Shown: in pieces, positions 1 to 9,645 of the stretch
Layout: every line of letters begins with the position of its first letter
Position numbering within the stretch: the stretch's first letter is position 1
Origin: Isoetes taiwanensis
Lineage: Eukaryota > Streptophyta > Lycopodiopsida > Isoetales > Isoetaceae
Direction: 5' to 3'
DNA: 64,000 nt
Assembly: GCA_021234155.1 (NCBI GenBank)
Contig: JAJEKV010000001.1
Location: 37,246,826-37,310,825 of the forward strand
Notes under the pieces: model-generated
Seen by the model: only the letters and a program-made list of their open reading frames with translations
Databases searched by the model: none
Told to the model about the DNA's origin: nothing
Program-made: the position numbers and the translations under genes

Positions 1-1364
1 TCATGTTGCTTTAGATTTTTGCTACATGGCACGATCTCGGCCCTTGATCGGGTCCAAGATTCTACGGCCCACGTTGAATGCTCATCCTTTAAGGAAAGGC
101 TTTTAAAATTTTTATGTTGTGTGGGGGATTTGAACCCTGGTCATTGGCCCCCCAACCCCCCATTCTAACCACTAGACCAAGCATTAATTCTATGAACAAA
201 TTATGTTTCAAATATACTTAAGGGTAACAATCCAGTTAAGATAAAATGGAGTATAACATTCTAACTAGTTCAAAAGAGTTCTAGAATGTTCTGGAAGGCT
301 CTAGAAAGTTCTAGAATCTTCTAGAAAGTTCCAAAATATTCTAGAAAGTTCTAGAACATAATCTGGAGGGAATCTATGAAAATTCTCCCAGAAAGTTTCA
401 AATTGTTCTAATAGGTTCTAGAATGTTCGAGAATGTAGGAATCCATGGGAAGGTAAGAGAATCTAGGAAAATGCTTCCAGAAAGTTCTAGGATATTTTGA
501 AAGTCTCAGAATGTTCCAGAAAGTCTTAGAATGTTCCAGAAAGCCTTAGAATGTTCTAAAAAGTTCTAGAATGTAAAGGAATCCAGGAGAATCTAACAGA
601 ATCTAAGAAAATCTCATAAAATGTGAGAGAATCTAGGAAAATGTTGATGTAAGGGAATCTCTTAAAATCTAGGGGATCTAAGGGAATCTTCATAAAATCT
701 AAGGCAATCTAGGAAAATGTTGATGAAATCTTAGAGTATCTAAGGGAATCTTTATAAAATCTCTTTGAATCTCATATAATGTAAGGGAACCTAAGGCAAT
801 CTCATAAAATCTAAAGGGATTTAAGGGAATTTAAGGGGATCGTCATAGAATCTTGGAGAATCTACGGAAATCTAATGGAATCTAGAGGGAATCTTATAAA
901 ATTTAGAGGAATCTCCACAAAACCTCCAAGAGAACCTTGGTAGAATCTTAGAGAATCTATGAATTTAGAGTATTCTCAAGACATTCTTTTAGAATGTAGG
1001 GCACGACAAGAACTTGCAGCATAGGAACATGCTAAAACTCGAACATGCACCGTAGATATATATCTGATATATATATGTTCTTATGTTTGTCCTCCTAAAT
1101 CCGACCGTTGATCCGAGATCCTACGGCTCACGTGGCTTTGGGACGTATCCTATGGCCCAGATGGCTTGGGAGTTTGTGTATAGAGTAATATGTAAGCGAT
1201 CCTACGGTCCAGGTTGATTTGATCCTGATCGTCGGTCCGAGATCCTACGGCTCACATTGCTTTGGGACACATCCTACGGTGCACATGGCTTTGGGAATTA
1301 TATGTAATCGATCCTACGGTCCAGGTTCTTCTTGATCTTGATCGTCGATCTAGGATCCTACGGC
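1..1364 (+). repeat. Macrosatellite unit A
   Basis: The unit starts within the ATCCTACGG/TCATGTTGCTTTAGA segment. It holds the tRNA-like part on the minus strand near 117-183, HSE-like arrays at about 268-360 and 488-575, the decamer block at about 580-960, and the ATCCTACGG cluster at about 1110-1364. Confidence 0.9.
117..183 (-). repeat. tRNA-derived SINE-like segment (unit A)
   Basis: On the minus strand GGTCTAGTGGTTAGAAT resembles an A box and GGTTCAAATCC a B box, about 30 bases apart, as in tRNA-Glu-like SINE heads. No acceptor stem pairs, so it is not a working tRNA gene. An AT-rich stretch (CATAAAAATTTTAAAAG) follows. Confidence 0.7.
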
Positions 1365-2775
1365 TCATGTTGCTTTAGATTTTTGCTACATGGCACGATC
1401 TCGGCCCTTGATCGGGTCCAAGATTCTACGGCCCACGTTGAATGCTCATCCTTTAAGGAAAGGCTTTTAAAATTTTTATGTTGTGTGGGGGATTTGAACC
1501 CTGGTCATTGACTCCCCAGCCCCCCATTCTAACCACTAGACCAAGCATTAATTCTATGAATAATTTATGTTTCAAATATACTTAAGGGTAACAATCCAGT
1601 TAAGATAAAATGGAGTATAACATTCTAACTAGTTCAAAAGAGTTCTAGAATGTTCTGGAAGGCTCTAGAAAGTTCTAGAATCTTCTAGAAAGTTCCAAAA
1701 TATTCTAGAAAATTCTAGAACATAATCTGGAGGGAATCTATGAAAATTCTTCCAGAAAGTTTCAAATTGTTTTAATAGGTTCTAGAATGTTCGAGAATGT
1801 AGGAATCCATGGGAAGGTAAGAGAATCTAAGGAAATACTTCCAGAAAGTTCTAGGATATTTTGAAAGTCTCAGAATGTTTCAGAAAGTCTTAGAATGTTC
1901 CAGAAAGCCTTAGAATGTTCTAAAAAGTTCTAGAATATAAAGGAATCCAGGAGAATCTAACGGAATCTAAGAAAATCTCATAAAATGTGAGAGAATCTAG
2001 GAAAATATTTACAAGCCTAAGGGAATCTTTTAAAATCTAGGGGATCTAAGGGAATCTTCATAAAATCTAAGATAATCTGGGAAAATGTTGATGAAATCTT
2101 AGAGTATCTAAGGGAATCTTTATAGAATCTCTTTGAATCTCATATAATGTAAGGGAACCTAAGGCAATCTCATAAAATCTAAAGGGATCTAAGGGAATGT
2201 AAGGGGATCGTCATAGAATCTTGGAGAATCTACGGAAATCTAATGGAATCTAGAGGGAATCTTATAAAATTTAGAGGAATCTCCACAAAACCTCCAAGAG
2301 AACCTTGGTAGAATCTTAGAGAATCTATGAATTTAGAGTATTCTCAAGACATTCTTTTAGAATGTAGGGCACGACAAGAACTTGCAGCATAGGAACATGC
2401 TAAAACTCGAACATGTATATATGTTCTTATGTTTGTCCTGTTGAATCCGGCCGTTGATCCGAGATCCTACGGCTCACGTGGCTTTGGGACGTATCGTGCG
2501 GCCCAGATGGCTTGGGAGTTTGTGTATAGACTATATGTAAGCGATCCTACGGTCCAGGTTGATTCGATCCTGATCGTCGGTCCGAGATCCTACGGCTCAC
2601 GTTGGTTTGGGACACATCCTACGGTGCACATGGCTTGGGAATTATATGTAATCGATCTAACGACCCTGGTTGCTCTTGATCTTGATCGTCGATCCGAGAT
2701 CCTACGGCTCAGGTGGCTTGACACATATCCTACGGTCCAGATGGCCTTGGGAATTATACGTAATAGATCCTACGG
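1365..2775 (+). repeat. Macrosatellite unit B
   Basis: Nearly base-for-base copy of unit A with small indels. Its ATCCTACGG cluster (about 2455-2790) is longer by one or two motif repeats. Confidence 0.9.
1481..1547 (-). repeat. tRNA-derived SINE-like segment (unit B)
   Basis: Same A-box and B-box motifs as the unit A copy, with two or three substitutions in the G-rich middle. Confidence 0.7.
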
Positions 2776-3886
2776 CTCATATTGCTTTTATCTGGTGAGA
2801 TCTTGATCGTTGATCGAGTCTAAGATCCTAAGGCTCATGTTGAATGCTCGTCCCTTAAGGAAGGCTTTTAAAATTTTTTATGTTATTGGGGGGATTCGAA
2901 CCCTGGCTCTCAGCCCCCCAAACCCCCCACTCTAACCACTAGACCAAGCATTAATTCTATGAAAATTTTATGTTTCAAATATACTTAAGGGTAATGTTCT
3001 AATTAAAATAAAATAGAATATAACATTCTAGATAGTTCAGGAATGGGAATCTTCGGAAATGTAAGGGAATAGGCAAATACTTTCAGATGTTCCAGAAAGT
3101 TCTCTAGAATGTAAGGGAATCGAGGAGAATTAAAGGGAATATAAGAAAATCTCATAAATTGTAAGAGAATGTAGGAAAATATTTACAAGTCTGACGGAAT
3201 CGCTTAAAATCTAGTTCAATCTAAGGGGATCTTCATAATATCTAAGGGAATCTAAGAAAATCTTGATGAAATCTTAGAGTTTTTTTTTAAGATTTTGCAA
3301 AGAGCCACAATAGAATGTTCTAAAATGTTTCATAATAAAGGTGTACAATATAAATGTTGAAAAAAAAATGTTCTAGATGCTCAGGGCAAGCGTCTCAGTC
3401 TAAAAATAGAAAGTGTTTTAGAAATGTTGCACAGATCCAAAATAGATTATTTTGGAAGGTTCTAAATGCTCATGGGTAAGCACCTCAATCAAAATAGAAA
3501 ATTCTTAGAGAATCTAGGGGAATCTTCATGAATGCTAAATATAGTACATAGAATGTTGAAGAATATAGAGGAATCACAAGAGAATCTCAGTAGAATCGTT
3601 GGTTATCTAGAGCACGACAGGGCCTTGCAACGTAAGAACATGCTAAAACTGGAACAATGTGCCGTAGGACGCATTAAATTTCTTGTATTTATATCATAAC
3701 ATATATATGTTCTTATGTTTGTCCTCATGAATCCGGCCGTTGATCCGAGATCCTGCGGCTCACGTGGCTTTGGGACGTATCCTATGGCCCAGGTGGCTTG
3801 GGAGTTTGTGACCGATTATATGTAAGCGATCCTACGGTCTAGGTTGATCTGATCCTGACCGTTGGTCCGAAATCCTACGGCTCATG
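2776..3886 (+). repeat. Macrosatellite unit C, diverged and shortened
   Basis: The tRNA-like part and downstream order are kept, but the HSE-like block is mostly lost. A different segment with TTTTGCAAAGAGCCACAATAG near 3293 appears that units A and B lack and unit D shares. Confidence 0.8.
2881..2950 (-). repeat. tRNA-derived SINE-like segment (unit C)
   Basis: The B box here is GGTTCGAATCC, the canonical tRNA form, unlike the A-type units. The A box is intact. Confidence 0.7.
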
Positions 3887-5190
3887 TTGCTTTAGATATA
3901 TCCTACATGATCCTACGGTCCAGATTGATCATAATCCTTGGTCCAAGATCCTACGGCTCACATTGCATGCTCGGGCCTTGGTATTTTCAACAAATCTTAA
4001 GGAAAGGCTTTTAAAATTTTTTATGTTATTGGGGAGATTCGAACCCTGGTCATTAACCCCCCAGCCCCCCATTCTAACCACTAGACCAGGCATTAATTCT
4101 ATGAATAATTTATGTTTCAAATATACTTAAAGGTAATGCTTTAATTAAGATAAAATAGAATATAACATTCTAGATAATTCAAGAAAGTTCTGGAGGCCCT
4201 AGAAAGTTCTAAAATCTTCTAGAATGTTCTAGAAAGTTCTAGAATTCTAAAATGTTTTGGAATATAAGAGAATCTAGGGGAAATCTAAGAGAATCCTTCC
4301 AAATGTAAGGGAATCTTTGGGAATGTAAGGAAATAGGGAAATACTTCCAGAAAGTTCTGGGATGTTTTGAAAGTTTCAGAATGTTCAGAAAGTTCTAGAA
4401 TGTTTTAGAAATTTGTAAAATGTAAGGGAATCTAGGAGAATTAAAGGGAATCTAAGAAAATCTCATAAATTATAAGAGAATCTAGGAAGATATTTACAAG
4501 TCTAAAGGAATCTCTTAAAATCTAGTATCTAGGGGAATCTTCATAATATCTAAGGGAATCTAAAAAGATCTTGATGAGATCTTAGAGTTTTTTTAAGGTT
4601 TTGCAAAGAGCCACAATAGAATGTTCTAAAATGTTTCATAATAAAGGTATACAATATAAATCTTGGAAAAAAAATGTTCTAGATGCTCAGGGTAAGCGCC
4701 CCAGTCTAAAAATAGAAAGTGTTTTAGACATGTTGCACAGATCCAGAGATAGATTATTTTGGAAGGTTTTAAATGCTCATGGGTAAGCACTCTAAAGTTG
4801 AAGAATATAGGGGAATGCTAAAATTGGAATTTGCACTGTTGGAACATGCACCGTAGGACGTGTTAAATTTCTTGTATATATATATAGATATCTGATATAT
4901 ATATGTTCTTATGTTTGTCCTCCTAAATCCGACCGTTGATCCGAGATCCTACGGCTCACGTGGCTTTGGGATGTATCCTACGGCCCAGATGGCTTGGGAG
5001 TTTGTGTATAGACTATATGTAAGCGATCCTACGGTCCAGGTTGATTTGATCCTGATCGTCGGTCCGAGATCCTACGACTCACATTACTTTGGGACACATC
5101 CTACGGTGCACATGGCTTGGGAATTATATGTAATCGATCCTATGGTCCAGGTTGTTCTTGATCTTGATCGTCGATCTAAGATCCTACGGC
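3887..5190 (+). repeat. Macrosatellite unit D, diverged
   Basis: Closest to unit C: it shares the TTTTGCAAAGAGCCACAATAG segment near 4598. It has an HSE-like array at about 4175-4250 and a second weaker one at about 4340-4415. It ends in a standard ATCCTACGG cluster at 4935-5190. Confidence 0.8.
4024..4092 (-). repeat. tRNA-derived SINE-like segment (unit D)
   Basis: Canonical GGTTCGAATC B box; A box GGTCTAGTGGTTAGAAT. Closest to the unit C copy. Confidence 0.7.
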
Positions 5191-6232
5191 TCATGTTGCT
5201 TTAGATTTTTGCCACATGGCACGATCTCGGCCCTTGATCGGGTCCAAGATCCTACGACCCACGTTGAATGCTCATCCTTTAAGGAAAGGCTTTTAAAATT
5301 TTTATGTTGTGTGGGGGATTTGAACCCTGGTCATTGACCTCCCAGCCCCCCATTTTAACCACTAGACCAAGCATTAATTCTATAAATTATTTATGTTTCA
5401 ATTATACTTAAGGGTAATAATCCAGTTAAGATAAAATAGAGTATAACATTCTAACTAGTTCAAAAAAGTTCTAGAATGTTCTGGAAGGCTCTAGAAAGTT
5501 CTAGAATCTGCTAGAAAGTTCCAAAATATTCTAGAAAATTCTAGAACATAATCTGGAGGGAATCTATGAAAATTCTTTCAGAAAGTTTCAAATTGTTCTA
5601 ATAAGTTCTAGAATGTTCGAGAATGTAGGAATCCATGGGAAGGTAAGAGAATCTAGGGAAATACTTCCAGATAGGATATTTTGAAAGTCTCAGAATATTC
5701 CAGAAAGTCTTAGAATGTTTCAGTTCTAAAAAGTTCTAGAATGTAAAGGAATCCACGAGAATCTAACGGAATCTAAGAAAATCTCATAAAATGTGAGAGA
5801 ATCTAGGAAAATATTTACAAGCCTAAGGGAATCTCTTAAAATCTAGGGGATCTAAGGGAATCTTCATAAAATCTAAGGCAATCTAGGAAAATGTTGATGA
5901 AATCTTAGAGTATCTAAGGGAATCTTTATAGAATCTCTTTGAATCTCATATAATGTAAGAGAACCTAAGGCAATCTCATAAAATCTAAAGGGATCTAAGG
6001 GAATCTAAGGGGATCGTCATAGAATCTTGGAGAATCTACAAAAATGTAATGGAATCTAGAGGGAATCTTATAAAATTTAGAGGAATCTCCACGAAACTTC
6101 CAAGAGAACCTTGGTAGAATCTTAGAGAATCTATGAATTTAGAATGTAGGGCACGACAAGAACTTGCAGCATAGGAACGTGCTAAAACTCGAACATGCAC
6201 CGTAGGACGCATTAAATTTCTTGTATATATAT
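5191..6232 (+). repeat. Macrosatellite unit E, left arm of a kilobase palindrome
   Basis: A-type unit that stops at the AT-rich centre and then continues as its own reverse complement. HSE-like array at about 5460-5550. Confidence 0.9.
5307..5373 (-). repeat. tRNA-derived SINE-like segment (unit E)
   Basis: B box GGTTCAAATCC. The A-box region has one change (TTAAAAT for TTAGAAT). Confidence 0.7.
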
Positions 6233-6270
6233 ACATTATATACAAGAAATTTAATGCGTCCTACGGTGCA
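6195..6270. repeat. Centre of the kilobase palindrome
   Basis: AAATTTCTTGTATATATATAC runs into its reverse complement, with the centre near 6233. The flanking GCACCGTAGGACGCATT and its complement continue the symmetry outward for over 1 kb on both sides. Confidence 0.92.
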
Positions 6271-7556
6271 TGTTCGAGTTTTAGCACGTTCCTATGCTGC
6301 AAGTTCTTGTCGTGCCCTACATTCTAAATTCATAGATTCTCTAAGATTCTACCAAGGTTCTCTTGGAAGTTTTGTGGAGATTCCTCTAAATTTTATAAGA
6401 TTCCCTCTAGATTCCATTACATTTCCGTAGATTCTCCAAGATTCTATGACGATCCCCTTAGATTCCCTTAGATCCCTTTAGATTTTATGAGATTGCCTTA
6501 GGTTCCCTTACATTATATGAGATTCAAAGAGATTCTATAAAGATTCCCTTAGATACTCTAAGATTTCATCAACATTTTCCTAGATTGCCTTAGATTTTAT
6601 GAAGATTCCCTTAGATACCCTAGATTTTAAGAGATTCCCTTAGGCTTGTAAATATTTTCCTAGATTCTCTCACATTTTATGAGATTTTCTTAGATTCCGT
6701 TAGATTCTACTGGATTGCTTTACATTCTAGAACTTTTTAGAACATTCTAAGGCTTTTCTCGAACATTCTAAGACTTTTTCGAACATTCGAGACTTTTAAA
6801 ATATCCTAGAACTTTTCTCGAAGTATTTCCCTAGATTCTCTTACCTTCCCATGGATTCCTACATTCTCGAACATTCTAGAACCTATTAGAACAATTTGAA
6901 ACTTTCTGGAAGAATTTTCATAGATTCCCTCCAGATTATGTTCTAGAATTTTCTAGAATATTTTGGAACTTTCTAGAAGATTCTAGAACTTTCTAGAGCC
7001 TTCCAGAACATTCTAGAACTCTTTTGAACTAGTTAGAATGTTATACTCCATTTTATCTTAACTGAATTATTACCCTTAAGTATGTTTGAAACATAAATTA
7101 TTCATAGAATTAATGCTTGGTCTAGTGGTTAGAATGAAGGGCTTGGGGGTCAATGACCAGGGTTCAAATCCCTCACACAACATAAAAATTTTAAAAAGCC
7201 TTTCCTTAAAGGATGAGCATTCAACGTGGGCCGAGGATCTTGGACCGATCAAGGGCCGAGATCGTGCCATGTGGCAAAAACCTAAAGCAACATGAGCCGT
7301 AGGATCCTAGATCGACGATCAAGATCAAGAACAACCTGGACCATAGGGTCGATTACATATAATTCCCAAAGCCATGTGCACCGTAGGATGTGGCCGAAGC
7401 AATGTGAGCCGAGGATCTCGGACCGACGACCGGAGGATCAAATCAACCTGGACCGTACCCTTAGCCATGTGCACCGTAGGATGTGGCCCGAAGCAATGTG
7501 AGCCGAGTAGGATCTCGGACCGACGACCAGGATCAAATCAACCTGGACCGTACCCT
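6234..7556 (-). repeat. Macrosatellite unit F, inverted; right arm of the palindrome
   Basis: Reverse complement of about 4911-6232, with small indels and a local duplication of the CCGTAGGATGTGG segment near 7380-7500. The tRNA-like part is therefore on the plus strand here. Confidence 0.9.
7113..7182 (+). repeat. tRNA-derived SINE-like segment (unit F)
   Basis: Plus-strand copy in the inverted unit. A box at 7118-7134, B box GGTTCAAATCC at 7161-7171. The anticodon-arm region reads AAGGGCTTGGGGG. Confidence 0.7.
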
Positions 7557-8075
7557 TAAGTATATTTGAAACATAAATTGTTCATAGAATTAATGCTTGG
7601 TCTAGTGGTTAGAATGAAGGGCTTGGGGGTCAATGACCAGGGTTCAAATCCCCCACACAACATAAAAATTTTAAAAGCCTTTCCTTAAAGGATGAGCATT
7701 CAACGTGGGCGTGGGATCTTGGACCCGATCAAGGGCGAGATGGGTGCCATGTGGCAAAAATCTAAAGCAACATGGTAGTAGGATCCTAGATCGACGATCA
7801 AGATCAAGAACAACACGGACCATAGGATCGATTACATATAATTCCCAAAGCAATGTGCAAGTAGGATGTGTCCCAAAGCAATGTGCACCGTAGGATGTGT
7901 CCCAAAGCAATGTGAGAGTAGGATCTCGGACCCAACGATCGGGATCAAATCACCGGGACCGTAGGGATATACATATAGTCTATACACAAACTCCCGCCAT
8001 GCGGGTCGTAGGGATACGGGCTCACGCGAGAGGTCGGGATCTTCGAGTCGATTTAGGAGGACAACATAAGAACAT
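7557..8075 (-). repeat. Macrosatellite unit G, inverted and truncated
   Basis: A second inverted copy. It starts abruptly at TTAAGTATATTTGAAACATAA, close to the tRNA-like part, so the HSE-like and decamer blocks are missing. It runs through the ATCCTACGG cluster to the AT-rich foldback near 8090. Confidence 0.85.
7593..7662 (+). repeat. tRNA-derived SINE-like segment (unit G)
   Basis: Nearly identical to the unit F copy, including the AAGGGCTTGGGGG middle, so F and G share a recent origin. Confidence 0.7.
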
Positions 8076-8140
8076 ATATATATCATATATATATATATAT
8101 CTGATATATATGTTCTTATGTTTGTCCTCCCAAATCGATC
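8049..8140. repeat. AT-rich foldback joining units G and H
   Basis: AGGAGGACAACATAAGAACAT on the left mirrors ATGTTCTTATGTTTGTCCTCC on the right with a TATATATC core. The order of units flips again here. Confidence 0.88.
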
Positions 8141-9399
8141 GTTGATCCGAGATCCTACTACCACGGGCTTTGGGACGATCCCACGCCGATGGCTGGGGAG
8201 TTTGTGTATAGACTATATGTAAGCCATCCCACGGTCCGTGTTGATTTGATCCCCGATCGCCGGTCCGAGATCCCACGGCTCACGTTGCTTTAGGACACAT
8301 CCTACGGTGCACATGGCTTTGGGAATTATATGTAATCGATCCTACGGTCCAGGTTGTTCTTGATCTTGATCGTCGATCTAGGATCCTACGGCTCATGTTG
8401 CTTTAGATTTTTGCCACATGGCACGATCTCGGCCCTTGATCGGGTCCAAGATCCTACGGCCCACGTTGAATGCTCATCCTTTAAGGAAAGGCTTTTAAAA
8501 CTTTTATGTTGTGTGGGGGATTTGAACCCTGGTCATTAACCCCCCAGCCCCCCATTCTAACCACTAGACCAAGCATTAATTCTATGAATAATTTATGTTT
8601 CAAATATACTTAAGGGTAACAATCCAGTTAAGATAAAATGGAGTTCAAAAGAGTTCTAGAATGTTCTGGAAGACTCTAGAAAGTTCTAGAATCTTCTAGA
8701 AAGTTCCAAAATATTCTAGAAAATTCTAGAACCTATTCTAATAGGTTCTAGAATGTTCGAGAATGTAGGAATCCATGGGAAGGTAAGAGAATCTAGGGAA
8801 ATACTTCTAGAAAGTTCTAAGATATTTTGAAAGTCTCGGAATGTTCCAGATAGAATGTTCCAGAAAGTCTTAGAATGTTCTAAAAAGTTTTAGAATGTAA
8901 AGGAATCCAGGAGAATCTAACGGAATCTAAGAAAATCTCATAAAATGTGAGAGAATCTAGGAAAATATTTACAAGCCTAAGGGAATCTCTTAAAATCTAG
9001 GGGATCTAAGGGAATCTTCATAAAATCTAAGGCAATCTAAGAAAATGTTGATGAAATCTTAGAGTATCTAGAGGAATCTTTATAGAATCTCTTTGAATCT
9101 CATATAATGTAAGGGAACCTAAGGCAATCTCATAAAATCTAAAGGGATCTAAGGGAATCTAAGGGGATCGTCATAGAATCTTGAAGAATTTACGGAAATC
9201 TAATGGAATCTAGAGGGAATCTTATAAAATTTAGAGGAATCCCCACAAAACCTCCAAAAGAACCTTGGTAGAATCTTAGAGAATCTATAAATTTAGAGTA
9301 ATCTCAAGACATTCTTTTAGAATGTAGGGCACGACAAGAACTTGCAGCATAGGAACATGCTAAAACTCGAACACGCACCGTAGGACGCATTAAATTTCT

Positions 9400-9479
<80 letters not shown>

Positions 9480-9480
9480 C
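8098..9480 (+). repeat. Macrosatellite unit H, forward
   Basis: Full A-type unit: ATCCTACGG cluster 8110-8470, tRNA-like part 8509-8574 (minus), HSE-like array about 8645-8735, decamer block about 8900-9290, and an expanded (TA)n at its end. Confidence 0.9.
8509..8574 (-). repeat. tRNA-derived SINE-like segment (unit H)
   Basis: A-type copy with intact A and B boxes. Confidence 0.7.
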
Positions 9481-9490
9481 AAGAAAATTA
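9396..9490. repeat. (TA)n microsatellite inside a foldback
   Basis: More than 30 TA dinucleotides (about 9403-9478, one GTATAT interruption) lie between ATTTCTTGTATA and its complement TACAAGAAAAT. This is the same unit position as the centre at 6233. The right arm is short (to about 9550) and diverges. Confidence 0.9.
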
Positions 9491-9574
9491 GCACGTCCTA
9501 CGGTGCATGTTCCTACAGAGCAAGTTCCAATTTTAGCATGTTTCCATGGTGCAAGTTCGAATTTTAGTTGGGGT

Positions 9575-9645
9575 TCCCCTGCAAATCCTCCTTGTGAAGG
9601 TGAGGGGGTCAGGGGTTCAATTCCGCTCTAATGCAAAAAAATTTT
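9575..9645 (+). repeat. Possible second tRNA-like SINE remnant
   Basis: GGGTCAGGGGTTCAATTCCGC contains a B-box match (GGTTCAATTCC) and is followed by an A-run. The A-box region is weak. It sits directly beyond the macrosatellite. Confidence 0.3.

Larger units (their letters stand above)
1..9480. repeat. Macrosatellite of ~1.0-1.4 kb units, tandem then inverted
   Basis: Head-to-tail copies begin near 1, 1365, 2776, 3887 and 5191 (first spacing 1364 bp). They are followed by inverted copies at 6234-7556 and 7557-8075 and a final forward copy at 8098-9480. In order, a unit holds the tRNA-like segment, heat-shock-element-like arrays, a decamer-periodic GAATCTAAGG block, the conserved sequence GCACGACAAGAACTTGCAGC, an AT-rich centre, and a cluster of ATCCTACGG motifs. 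Copies at 1, 1365, 5191 and 8098 are very similar; those at 2776 and 3887 are diverged and shortened. I see no protein gene: short ORFs here recur in register with the repeat and change frame between copies. Confidence 0.93.

Noticed and set aside
7113-7182. Functional tRNA gene
   Set aside because: A and B boxes are good, but no acceptor stem and no stable anticodon arm; same segment in eight repeat units.
2429-8539. Many short ORFs in the first 9 kb (for example repeating RSYGSRGFGTYPT-like peptides)
   Set aside because: They repeat in phase with the ATCCTACGG motif and occur in both strands of the inverted units; no start context or family match.
1-9480. CRISPR-like array
   Set aside because: Spacers are themselves repeats, units exceed 1 kb, and this is eukaryotic DNA.
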